From positions 1 to 27,462 of the forward strand of contig JAGQHH010000108.1 in assembly GCA_020431945.1 (NCBI GenBank): 27,462 nt of DNA, in the 5' to 3' direction. Positions 13,993 to 21,558 of this stretch are shown here, piece after piece. Every line of letters starts with the position of its first letter. Positions within the stretch are counted from its first letter, which is position 1. Source of the stretch: Cyanobacteria bacterium HKST-UBA02. GTDB taxonomy: Bacteria; Cyanobacteriota; Vampirovibrionia; Obscuribacterales; Obscuribacteraceae. The position numbers and the translations under genes are program-made. The notes under the pieces were generated by a model. The model had not been told where the DNA came from. It did no database searches and saw only the letters and a list, made by a program, of their open reading frames with translations.

Positions 13993-14358
13993 ATGAGCAG
14001 GAAGGACAGCGCGAGCTTCGGTAGTTATGCCCGACAAGTAATGCGGGCGATGAGTCGACTGTTTGGATTCTTGTTTCTCATTTCCTTGTTTTATTCGATT
14101 GTGACTTTCATCTCTAGATGGCTTGTCTGGGGAAGCTGGCAACCGTCTTGCACGATTTCGCTAATGGTCGCGGTGCAAATTCTTCTTACCTATCTTATTC
14201 TCTTCGCGGCTCTGACCATCGGTACCTCTACTCTTCTTTTGCCCTTCTATCCCATCTATGCAGCCGGGCACCGAAGCCTCACCCGTGCCGGTATGGTCCT
14301 CGCCGCCCTGTCATTTCTAGCGGGCATCGTAACCTCTATGATGGGAGCCTGGGGGTGA
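13993..14358 (+). CDS. small RSL-type membrane protein, cassette B gene 3
   Basis: 121 residues, the longest member. The start MSRKDSASFGSYARQ parallels A gene 5. Hydrophobic segments lie at about 23-42, 53-85 and 100-116. The end TLLLPFYPIYAAGHRSLTRAG followed by MVLAALSFLAGIVTSMM is the best match to the left-group gene at 6552. It thus links all three groups as one family. Gaps of four and two bases to its neighbours indicate one transcript. Confidence 0.65.
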   Translation: MSRKDSASFGSYARQVMRAMSRLFGFLFLISLFYSIVTFISRWLVWGSWQPSCTISLMVAVQILLTYLILFAALTIGTSTLLLPFYPIYAAGHRSLTRAGMVLAALSFLAGIVTSMMGAWG

Positions 14359-14360
14359 CG

Positions 14361-14597
14361 ATGGAGAAAGTCAACACGCCCAAACGAACCAGCCCGCCAG
14401 ATCCCATAACTGACCTCTGGCAGCACTATCCTTGGGCTACGGCGACTCTCGTACTTTGTATCGGTGTCATTCTTACGTGGCGTGGTAATTTTTGCGCTGC
14501 TCTAGTCCTCATCGGCATCGTGGTGGCACAGTTCTTTAGGTCCTTTCTCCAAACCGCATGTTGTTTCTGGAGAGCAGAGATGGCGTGCAAGTATTAG
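14361..14597 (+). CDS. small membrane protein, cassette B gene 4
   Basis: 78 residues from ATG 14361, two bases after gene 3. It is the counterpart of A gene 6: both start MEK, both are 78 long and both have ATLVLC at the first helix. The C-terminal 15 residues (TACCFWRAEMACKY) replace the hydrophobic A-G-I helix of A gene 6, so the last helix is lost. No single frameshift restores it in the bases shown. It may be decaying or diverged. Function unknown. Confidence 0.5.
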   Translation: MEKVNTPKRTSPPDPITDLWQHYPWATATLVLCIGVILTWRGNFCAALVLIGIVVAQFFRSFLQTACCFWRAEMACKY

Positions 14598-14630
14598 GGC
14601 GTGAAGAATGGGTGCCCAGTGAGAAGCTAA

Positions 14631-14648
14631 GCACCACCGGTAGCGCCA
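14631..14648 (+). repeat. cassette-end repeat (second copy)
   Basis: GCACCACCGGTAGCGCCA differs at one position from 10942-10959 after cassette A. It marks the 3' limit of homology that I can see between the two cassettes. The rest of 14598-14838 holds no gene I can support. Confidence 0.5.
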
Positions 14649-14838
14649 CACTGGGAATGACGATGAGGGCGGCTGCGTGGATATTCAGAAAGCGGGGCGG
14701 CCGCTCGAAACGCTCCACTGGCGAAATGAGGAGACACTGGACTTTGCGAGCTGACGCCAGACCCCGGTCACTCAACCTGCCACACGCGCAATTTTCCCTA
14801 AAGCAAAACCCTTGGGACACAAGGGCTCGCGAAGAATA

Positions 14839-14915
14839 TGGGGCAAGCGAGGGGAATCGAACCCCCGAATGCTGGAACCACAATCCAGTGCCTTAACCTC
14901 TTGGCTACGCCTGCC
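14839..14915 (-). tRNA. tRNA-His (anticodon GTG)
   Basis: 77 bases fold as a full cloverleaf. The anticodon loop TTGTGGT is closed by CTGGA/TCCAG, giving anticodon GTG. The T arm is GGGGGTTCGAATCCCCT-like with the invariant TTCGAAT. The 5' end carries the extra G(-1) opposite C73, the known identity element of tRNA-His, and CCA is encoded (TGG at 14839-14841 on the plus strand). No mismatch disturbs the acceptor stem apart from one G-T pair. Confidence 0.97.
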
Positions 14916-14927
14916 ATAGACTCCCAA

Positions 14928-14956
14928 ATTATACAGAAAAGCCGGGAGCGGCCAAA
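14928..14956 (-). promoter_or_regulatory. promoter of tRNA-His
   Basis: On the minus strand an extended -10, TGTATAAT (TATAAT at 14933-14928), lies 12 bases before the tRNA. A weak -35, TTTGGC (14956-14951), lies 17 bases further up. The -35 falls inside the loop of the feoB terminator hairpin. Confidence 0.6.
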
Positions 14957-14968
14957 CCTGACCCGGCT
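14937..14968 (-). terminator. intrinsic terminator of feoB
   Basis: On the minus strand AGCCGGG (14968-14962) pairs with CCCGGCT (14946-14940) across a 15-base loop and is followed by TTTTCTGT. It lies about 40 bases after the feoB stop and directly upstream of the tRNA. Confidence 0.7.
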
Positions 14969-15005
14969 GTTCTATTAAGAAGGTTTTGACGAGATAGCCG
15001 AAAGC

Positions 15006-17081
15006 TCAAGCAGCGCCGAAAAGCGCAAAGACCAGGGGCAGGCCGCGGGCTAACAAACCGCCAATCACGAAGGCACAGAGCCAGGAGCCGACCCATATGG
15101 TCGTGGCTACCACCGGACCGCGCTCTTTGATCATGACGCCCACGGTGGCGATACAGGGGACGAACAGGGTGATGACGATCATGGCTGTGACCGCCTGGAC
15201 CGCCGTCAGCGGCACTTCTGTGAGCCCGAAGGAGGCGAAGTCCCGGCGAACAATTCCGAGGATGAAGGTCGTGGCAATCCGCGGATCGTTCGGCAGATTC
15301 AGCCAGTGGACGACTATCGGATTGAGAACCGAGATAAACCAGTCGAGCACGCCCAGCATTTGCGCCACCGTCACCACCAGACCGGCAAGGATGAACATCG
15401 GTGTCGCTTCTTTGAGGAAGTTCCAGGATTTCTTCCAGGTCTTCTTCAAAACATTGTCCATACGAGGCAGGCGCATGGGCGGCAGATCGATCATGAGAGC
15501 CTGGGACTTGCCCGGCAGGATCATATTGAGCAGCACCCCGGTGCCGGCGAGAATACCGAAGACGACCACGCCGTAGACGGTCCAGGCAAGCAGCCCGCCG
15601 GTACGTGCCAGGGTACCCGAGACCACACCCAGTTGCGCCGAGCAGGGAATCGCCACGCCCAGAAGCGCCGTGGCGATGAGCTTCTCTCTATTGCTTGTGA
15701 GCAGCCTGGTGGTGATGGTAGCCATGGTGACACAGCCGAGACCGAGAATCAGCGGGATAATCGCCCGACCGTTGAGCCCGATGCGATTCATCATCCGATC
15801 GACCAGCACCGCCAGTCGAGGCAGATAGCCGGAGTCTTCGAGAAGCGACAGCCCGAGATAAAATCCAAGCACCAGGGGAAAAAGCAGACCGAGCAGATAA
15901 GTGACGGTGAGAGTCACCACCCCGTATTCGCCGACCAGAAGATTGCCCAGCATACCGAGAAGATTGTGCCGGTACTTCCAGAAATCGAAGGTCAATTTGT
16001 CGCCGGTGACCTTGCCGGAAGCAGCATCGAGACTGGCAGCCATGGATGATTCCGCCAGGGTGCCCGAGGGGAATGCGAATTCTCTGTCACCAACCGTGAT
16101 ATCACAGGGAAAGACGTTGGCTGCCAGACGTCTGACATTGGGCTCGTAGTAGACTTTCATGATCTTGTTTTCGGTTATGTTCACAAGATCGCCGGCGATC
16201 CAGATGCCGAGCATCTGGTAAAAGATCAGATAACAGACTACCGAAGCAATACCGGCGCCATAGACAGGATGAAGAAGAGTCCGCCCGAGCTTCACCGAAA
16301 AGCGGGCGCCGGTGGATGTCTCCGCCACACAGGTCTCGACTATATGATCGGCTCTGACTCGGCGGGCACCATAGATACCGGCACGATCCGGCTCGATCTT
16401 CCCAGCCTCCGGCGTAGACTCGTGAGCGAGATCAGCCAGAGTGACCTCGTCTCCTTCCAGGGCCAGCACCGCTTTAGGGCGCGCGATCCCGGTCTTGAGA
16501 ATGGCTTGCAAACGCTCTTCCAGACAATGAGTGGTTATCCCGGCTCTGGCATTTTCAATAGCCGGAATAATCTCGGCAATCCCTTTACCCTCTACCGCCA
16601 CGCAGGTGAGCACAGGTATCCCGAGTTCTTCCTCGAGACGGGGCAGGTCGATCTTGACCCCTCTGCTCAGAGCCTCGTCCCATTGATTGATCACCAGGAG
16701 CATGGGATAGCCCATATCAATAGTCTGAAGAGTGAGAAACAGGTCACGGTCCAGGCTGAGAGCCGAGACTACATTGATGACTATGTCGGCTCTCAAGATC
16801 AATTTGCGAGCGATTCGCTCTTCGTCGTTGAGGCTGGCTATGCCATAGACGCCCGGGGTATCGCAGAGGTTGTCCTCGCCCATCGCCCCTGTGGCGACGT
16901 CGATCGTGGTCCCCGGATAGTTCGATACATCGGCGGAGAGACCGGTTAGAGCGTTGAAGATGACTGATTTGCCGACATTCGGGTTACCGGCCAGGGCAAT
17001 ATGACGAGCGCGCTCGCTGGTTCTGTCTTCGGCCCCGGGTCTGGTCGACTCCTCGAGGCGCCAGCGCGTAGGAGCTGTCAT
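15006..17081 (-). CDS. feoB: FeoB ferrous iron transporter
   Basis: 691 residues. An N-terminal GTPase domain has G1 GNPNVGKS (32-39), the G2 Thr in the SNYPGTT region, G3 DTPG (74-77) and G4 NQWD (132-135). A helical spacer and about eight to ten membrane segments follow. Both FeoB-specific membrane signatures are present: EDSGYLPRLAVLVDRMMNRIGLNG-type Gate 1, and RRDFASFGL with TLFVPCIATVGVMIKERG in Gate 2. It imports Fe2+ across the inner membrane. The usual GCNVPAI motif reads GCVTMATITTR, a variant subtype. No feoA is adjacent. The start ATG 17081 has GGAG upstream. It is divergent from the M16 gene. Confidence 0.92.
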   Translation of the reverse strand: MTAPTRWRLEESTRPGAEDRTSERARHIALAGNPNVGKSVIFNALTGLSADVSNYPGTTIDVATGAMGEDNLCDTPGVYGIASLNDEERIARKLILRADIVINVVSALSLDRDLFLTLQTIDMGYPMLLVINQWDEALSRGVKIDLPRLEEELGIPVLTCVAVEGKGIAEIIPAIENARAGITTHCLEERLQAILKTGIARPKAVLALEGDEVTLADLAHESTPEAGKIEPDRAGIYGARRVRADHIVETCVAETSTGARFSVKLGRTLLHPVYGAGIASVVCYLIFYQMLGIWIAGDLVNITENKIMKVYYEPNVRRLAANVFPCDITVGDREFAFPSGTLAESSMAASLDAASGKVTGDKLTFDFWKYRHNLLGMLGNLLVGEYGVVTLTVTYLLGLLFPLVLGFYLGLSLLEDSGYLPRLAVLVDRMMNRIGLNGRAIIPLILGLGCVTMATITTRLLTSNREKLIATALLGVAIPCSAQLGVVSGTLARTGGLLAWTVYGVVVFGILAGTGVLLNMILPGKSQALMIDLPPMRLPRMDNVLKKTWKKSWNFLKEATPMFILAGLVVTVAQMLGVLDWFISVLNPIVVHWLNLPNDPRIATTFILGIVRRDFASFGLTEVPLTAVQAVTAMIVITLFVPCIATVGVMIKERGPVVATTIWVGSWLCAFVIGGLLARGLPLVFALFGAA

Positions 17082-17111
17082 CGCAACTGGTCTCCGGTAT
17101 CTAATTGAGAA

Positions 17112-17120
17112 ATTTTAGCA
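17112..17120 (-). promoter_or_regulatory. extended -10 of feoB
   Basis: TGC-TAAAAT on the minus strand (17120-17112), 31 bases before the feoB start, fits an extended -10 promoter that does not need a good -35. One GATAAT hexamer at 17140-17145 recalls a Fur half-site, but no full Fur box is present. Confidence 0.35.
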
Positions 17121-17224
17121 GTAAAAACGCCCCTCTTCCGATAATGTAAAGAGTTTGGCTCTTATTAATAGAATTACTGCTTCAATTTGTTTTCATATGT
17201 AGTCGGCCCGGCCCCGGAGGCATC

Positions 17225-20200
17225 GTGCTCAGTTCGACTCCCCAAAACAGCATCTCCCGCAAAGCTCTGGCTATAGCCCAGGCACTCCTGCTTATGGCAA
17301 TGACCCTCGGACTGCCCGTATTGCCGGCGGAAGCAGCCTCCCCGGTAGATTCGGGTAGAGCGGCGGTGAGGCTCCCCAACGGGCTGCGAGTGGTGATCGT
17401 CGAGGAGAAAGCCCTGCCGGTGGTCTCCTGCCAGCTCTGGTACAGGGTGGGCGCCAGGCATGACCCCCAGGGATTTCGCGGTACATGTCACGTCATCGAG
17501 CATGTTCTCGAGAACAAACAGCTCCACAACAACAAAGACAAAGTCACCAGCCTCATTAGCAGTGCTGCCCGGTTCGATGCTTTCACCAGTGACGACTTCA
17601 CCGTTTTCGTCTCCAATGTTCGCCCGTCCGATCTGGAGACGGCAATAACCCTCCAGGCAGCAAGGTTCAAGGATCCGAACATCTCCCAGGGTATGCTCGA
17701 CGGCGCCGCGGCCCAGGTAGTCGAGGAGATTCAATCCGAAAAGCTGTCTCCGGAGAACACTCTTTCGAGAGAAGTTCGAGGGGTGGCTTATAGCCGGCAC
17801 CCTTACGCATTCACTCCCACCGGCAGCCAGGATGACGTGCGAAGGCTCACGCCCAGTGTCGTTCAGGACTTCTACAATCGCTATTTCGAGCCCGGCAACG
17901 CCACCCTCGTCGTTTGCGGCCGGCTCAACGCCGCCCCCACCCTGGCTGCGGTCGGGCGGTTGTTCGGTCCCCTGGCGAAGGGCAAAGAGATAGCAGGAGC
18001 TCAAGAGGAAGTCCCGGAACCGAAACAAGAAGGGGAAAGACGGGTTTATCTAAAATATCCCGGTGAGGTCGACCAGCTTTTCATAGCTTTTCACACACCC
18101 GGCATCGGGCACCCGGACGCACCGGCCCTGGCGGTGCTCGAATCGCTTTTGAATAACGCCAATAACGGCATACTCAAACGCCGTTTTATCGACTCGAGAC
18201 TATGCCAGGCAGCCACGGCTTCTTTCGAGTTTCGCAAGAGCCCGGGGCTGACTACCTTTCATCTTGTAGGCAACAAGGATGTCGGCTCCACCGGCATGCT
18301 CAACGAGGTGGACAAGCTATTCAACGACATCAGGCAGGTGACGCCGGAGCCCGGCACCCTGGAGCGTGCGCAGAATCGCACCGCCTTCAAATACTATCTA
18401 TCCCGCACCGGACCATATAAGACCTCCTACCAGCTCGGGCTCTTCGACGCCCTGGGTCACTTCGAGCTTGCCGAAGCCTGGCCCGAAAGAGTGAAGGCGG
18501 TCACAGCCGAGAAAGTTAAAGAAGTAGCAGAACGCTATCTGCAAACAAACAATCGCAGCGTCGGCTTTCTCGTAGCCGAAAAGGGAGCACCGCCGCCCAA
18601 GCCGTCTCGCGACCGGACAGCACACGATCACGATTACCCCCGAATGGAACGCGCCAGCTTCGAAGCCGATCGAGGAGCTTTGCTGGCAGCCGATACCAGG
18701 CTGGCAAAAACTCCTCCTCCCCTGAGCAAGTTACCCGTCAAACCGGCAGCAGCCAAACCTGCGGCACCGGCAGCAGCCAAACCCGCGGCTCCGGCAGCTA
18801 AATCTGCTTCACCGGCGGCTAAATCTGCTTCACCGGCGTCGCCGGCAGCTCCCACCAAGCCCGGGGCGGCTTCTACAAAGCCCGCCGCTACAAGCAAGCC
18901 CGCAACGCCGGCGGCAGGGCAGCATCATCACGCACCGCATACGACACCAGCCCATCACCATCATCACACCGGCGGAACACCTGCAGGAAAGCCGCCGGCT
19001 GCTGCCGCAGCGCTACCGCCCTATGATCTGGCGAGCATCGTGAGCACCAGAGAATTGCCTTCCGGGATCAAGCTGATTGTGCTTCCGGTTCGCACGAGTC
19101 CTGTCGTTCATATAGAAGGGATCATCAAAGCAGGCTCCGCCTACGATCCAGTAGACAATCCCGGACTCAGCGAGCTCAATGTCGCTCTCATGAACGGCGA
19201 CTCCACCCCGATAAGCCGGAGCAAATCGGAGCTTCACCAGGCAAACCGCGGACTGGGACCGGAAGATCAGATTGTCTTCAGCCCCGGACTCAACGATATC
19301 TCCTTCAAGACTCGTTGCCTGGCCAAAAACGCCGCGGTTCAACTGAAGCTTCTTTCCCACCACCTGACCAGACCGCTTCTCACCGAAGCATCCATGGAAG
19401 CTGCCGTAAAGAGGGTAAAGGATCTCAGCGAGAATACTCATAAAGATCCATCCGGGCTGGCTGAAGAATTCCTGCTGCGCAATCTGCTCGCCAGCAAGTC
19501 ACCATATGCGCCACCGGAGATCCACAAAAAGCTCAAGTCCATCGAAAGCGCGAAGATGGACGAAATTGCCGAATTCAGACAGAAACACCTGGTGCCCTCG
19601 TCCACCACCATAGTAATGGTCGGCGATATCACCCTCGAGACCGCCACCCAGCATGTCGAGAGCGCCTTCAAGAACTGGCAGGGCAGCCCTCAAACCACCA
19701 GCCCGGCAGTGGAGGCCAACAAGAAAAAGGTCCTGAAAGTCGTGGTATCCGCCCATGACTCCACAGAGCTCAATCTGACCGTGGGAAGGCTCCTGGAGAA
19801 TCCCGAAGCGACGGACTACACCAAGTTGCTCCTGGTGGATTCGATGCTTTTCAAACATCCCCTTTATGCGAGACTCAAAAAGAAAGGGGGCAGGATCTGT
19901 AACGTCAAAGGAGCTACTGCAAGCTCGATGGTTACGCCCCTGAGCTCGAGAACCGCCTGGTCGCTCTCGGTGAACGGGCCATCATCGGAAGCCGCTCCGC
20001 TTTTCCGGGAGCTCAAAGCCGGTCTCAGCGAGTTCACTCGCCGGGGCTTCAGCAAGACCGAGCTGCAGGAGATGCGGCAGTATGTCTCGGGCAATATCCT
20101 TCTGGAGCGTCTGAGCAATATAGACAGCGCCGGGAGCAGCCTGCTCGAGGCGGTGAGACTGGGGCGGAATCCTTCTTTCTGGACCGAGATCGACGGTTTT

Positions 20201-20329
20201 CTCAAAGCCACGGACCTGGATGACCTCAATCTTTATATATCGGAGGAGCTCAAGCCGGACGAGTCCGTCCTGGTAGTCACCGGTGAGAAGAGGACCCTCA
20301 GAGAAGCCCGTAACTTCAAGCTTCAGTGA
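17225..20329 (+). CDS. secreted two-unit M16 (insulinase/pitrilysin-type) metalloprotease
   Basis: 1034 residues, starting at GTG 17225 with GGAGG just upstream. A Sec signal peptide ends near AEAA (about 35-38). The first M16 unit (about 45-490) has the inverted zinc motif H89-x-x-E92-H93 and a downstream acidic pair E167-E168 as third ligand candidate, so it should be catalytic. A low-complexity Ala/Pro/Lys/Ser linker (about 500-600) contains two His clusters (567-569 and 577-581). The second M16-like unit (about 605-1034) has GLSELNVA where HxxEH is expected, so it is a non-catalytic partner domain. Gram-negative M16 pairs are often two genes; here both are in one chain. Periplasmic peptide degradation is likely. 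Confidence 0.9.
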   Translation: MLSSTPQNSISRKALAIAQALLLMAMTLGLPVLPAEAASPVDSGRAAVRLPNGLRVVIVEEKALPVVSCQLWYRVGARHDPQGFRGTCHVIEHVLENKQLHNNKDKVTSLISSAARFDAFTSDDFTVFVSNVRPSDLETAITLQAARFKDPNISQGMLDGAAAQVVEEIQSEKLSPENTLSREVRGVAYSRHPYAFTPTGSQDDVRRLTPSVVQDFYNRYFEPGNATLVVCGRLNAAPTLAAVGRLFGPLAKGKEIAGAQEEVPEPKQEGERRVYLKYPGEVDQLFIAFHTPGIGHPDAPALAVLESLLNNANNGILKRRFIDSRLCQAATASFEFRKSPGLTTFHLVGNKDVGSTGMLNEVDKLFNDIRQVTPEPGTLERAQNRTAFKYYLSRTGPYKTSYQLGLFDALGHFELAEAWPERVKAVTAEKVKEVAERYLQTNNRSVGFLVAEKGAPPPKPSRDRTAHDHDYPRMERASFEADRGALLAADTRLAKTPPPLSKLPVKPAAAKPAAPAAAKPAAPAAKSASPAAKSASPASPAAPTKPGAASTKPAATSKPATPAAGQHHHAPHTTPAHHHHHTGGTPAGKPPAAAAALPPYDLASIVSTRELPSGIKLIVLPVRTSPVVHIEGIIKAGSAYDPVDNPGLSELNVALMNGDSTPISRSKSELHQANRGLGPEDQIVFSPGLNDISFKTRCLAKNAAVQLKLLSHHLTRPLLTEASMEAAVKRVKDLSENTHKDPSGLAEEFLLRNLLASKSPYAPPEIHKKLKSIESAKMDEIAEFRQKHLVPSSTTIVMVGDITLETATQHVESAFKNWQGSPQTTSPAVEANKKKVLKVVVSAHDSTELNLTVGRLLENPEATDYTKLLLVDSMLFKHPLYARLKKKGGRICNVKGATASSMVTPLSSRTAWSLSVNGPSSEAAPLFRELKAGLSEFTRRGFSKTELQEMRQYVSGNILLERLSNIDSAGSSLLEAVRLGRNPSFWTEIDGFLKATDLDDLNLYISEELKPDESVLVVTGEKRTLREARNFKLQ
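18743..18850 (+). repeat. tandem coding repeats in the M16 linker
   Basis: Two 24-base units (18743-18766 and 18767-18790, two differences) are followed by two 21-base units (18791-18811 and 18812-18832, one difference). They encode PAAAKPAA and PAAKSAS. The near identity at DNA level shows recent slippage expansion. A length difference between strains would be expected. Confidence 0.8.
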
Positions 20330-20832
20330 CCTCATGGCAGCCTCAGATTAATTGGGCTCAATGAAAAAAGGAGAGCTCTGGAGCCCTGTTAAGCCCGTCT
20401 CACAATTGCCTGGAATCGCCAACTATATGCACCTTGCCAGATTCGCATATGCTCTCTATTTCTCACCTATTTAAGCGATCGGTCCAGATTGGCAGAATTG
20501 GTTATTCGGCAAAATAGCAGGAACAATGGCACTTTTCTTATGAATCGGCAATATTGACCCGGGGTGCAATTGTAAAGCAGTGGGGAGTTGTCAATTATTT
20601 AATCTCACCCGGCCTAAACGCCCTTGTACCCAGTGATTCCGGCATTCCAGCCCAGCTTCGAACCCGCAACCCCTTTCACAGTGGCGCTTTTGGCGATCGG
20701 CACCACAATTGACTTTCCAGGAGCAAATCGCTAATATGCGACCCGAAGCCCAAGTTCTGCGTCCAGGCAGATAAAGCGCTCATTCGAAATAACTGAGACG
20801 TTTTAGTAACGAGTCCTGACTCAAGGTAAGCA
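20330..20832. other. 503-base intergenic region
   Basis: No coding frame with a ribosome site is seen. At 20354-20386 GGGCTC and GAGCCC form a loose hairpin with an AGAGCTCT core that may end the M16 transcript. The right part holds the promoter described next. The middle is rich in CCGG/TTGCC-like pieces but has no structure I can name; a small RNA is possible. Confidence 0.4.
20709..20737 (+). promoter_or_regulatory. sigma-70-type promoter of lysM-helicase operon
   Basis: TTGACT (20709-20714), an exact 17-base spacer and TAATAT (20732-20737). This is the best -35/-10 pair in the window and lies 95 bases before the lysM start, leaving a 5' leader of about 85-90 bases. Confidence 0.6.
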
Positions 20833-21558
20833 ATGGTAGAACTAACAGAGCCGACCACAGACACCACAGACACCTTCGTCGAAGCGTCCGTACCGGAGAG
20901 CGAGCAGATACACGAGCTCGTCAGGGAGTCCGACACCATCCCGCCGGTCCCGGTCCCCATGCCGGTAGCTTCCGACACGGTGATCACCGGATCGCATCCT
21001 GTGGTCCCACCCCAGACTACTGTATACAGCACCAGCTCGCGGAAGCCCACCGGAGAGGTGGAAGCTCCTCGCACCGATGAGCTCGAAGCCCTCTGGCCCG
21101 GCGTGCACCATGAATTCATCCAGCCGGTGAAGCGCACACCCAGCTTCTATATGATGCTTGGTTTCATCGGCGGTGCCGTTGTGTCACTCATCGGCGTCTG
21201 GGGATATTCGGCCGTGTCCACCCAGGTCGCCATCAATCAAGCCGGCGCAGACAAGCCCATAGTCGTAGCCAAAGAAGAGCAGAAGCCCGAAGAGCAGCCC
21301 CTCACCTCCAAGAATGTCGACCCGACATCGGCCCTGGTTCCGATCAGCAACACCTACGAAGTGAAAGCCGGCGACACCCTGGTATCTATAGCGATCAAGA
21401 ACTATAGAAGAGTGACGCCCCGCCTGGTCGACCAGATTGTCGAAACCAACGGTCTGAAAAACGCCAACGTTCTCAATCTCGGTCAGACCCTGAAGCTGCC
21501 GACCTACAGACCGCAAGCCAGCAAGATTGCTGCTACCGAAACAGAAAAAATCAATTGA
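20833..21558 (+). CDS. LysM-domain single-pass membrane protein
   Basis: 241 residues. An acidic, Pro/Thr-rich cytosolic N-terminus (1-100) is followed by one membrane helix at about 105-127 (FYMMLGFIGGAVVSLIGVWG), a charged spacer and a C-terminal LysM module at about 175-223: YEVKAGDTLVSIAIKNY, then VETNGLKNANVLNLGQTLKLP. LysM binds peptidoglycan GlcNAc, so the protein probably ties the inner membrane to the wall. There is no hydrolase domain. The ribosome site is a weak AAGG. Its TGA overlaps the TTG start of the helicase gene (TTGA at 21555-21558), so the two are probably translationally coupled. Confidence 0.88.
   Translation: MVELTEPTTDTTDTFVEASVPESEQIHELVRESDTIPPVPVPMPVASDTVITGSHPVVPPQTTVYSTSSRKPTGEVEAPRTDELEALWPGVHHEFIQPVKRTPSFYMMLGFIGGAVVSLIGVWGYSAVSTQVAINQAGADKPIVVAKEEQKPEEQPLTSKNVDPTSALVPISNTYEVKAGDTLVSIAIKNYRRVTPRLVDQIVETNGLKNANVLNLGQTLKLPTYRPQASKIAATETEKIN

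Noticed and set aside
14598..14838. possible gene between cassette B and tRNA-His
   Set aside because: The open frames run through the tRNA or have no start signal, and products are low-complexity and basic.
15306..16049. 247-codon plus-strand frame opposite feoB
   Set aside because: The product is His/Gln/Asp-rich shadow sequence; feoB on the other strand is unambiguous.
17140..17160. Fur box upstream of feoB
   Set aside because: Only one GATAAT hexamer is present, without the adjoining repeats needed for a Fur site.
17174..18028. 284-codon minus-strand frame opposite the M16 gene
   Set aside because: It lies fully over the signal peptide and zinc motif of the M16 protease and has no ribosome site or domain.
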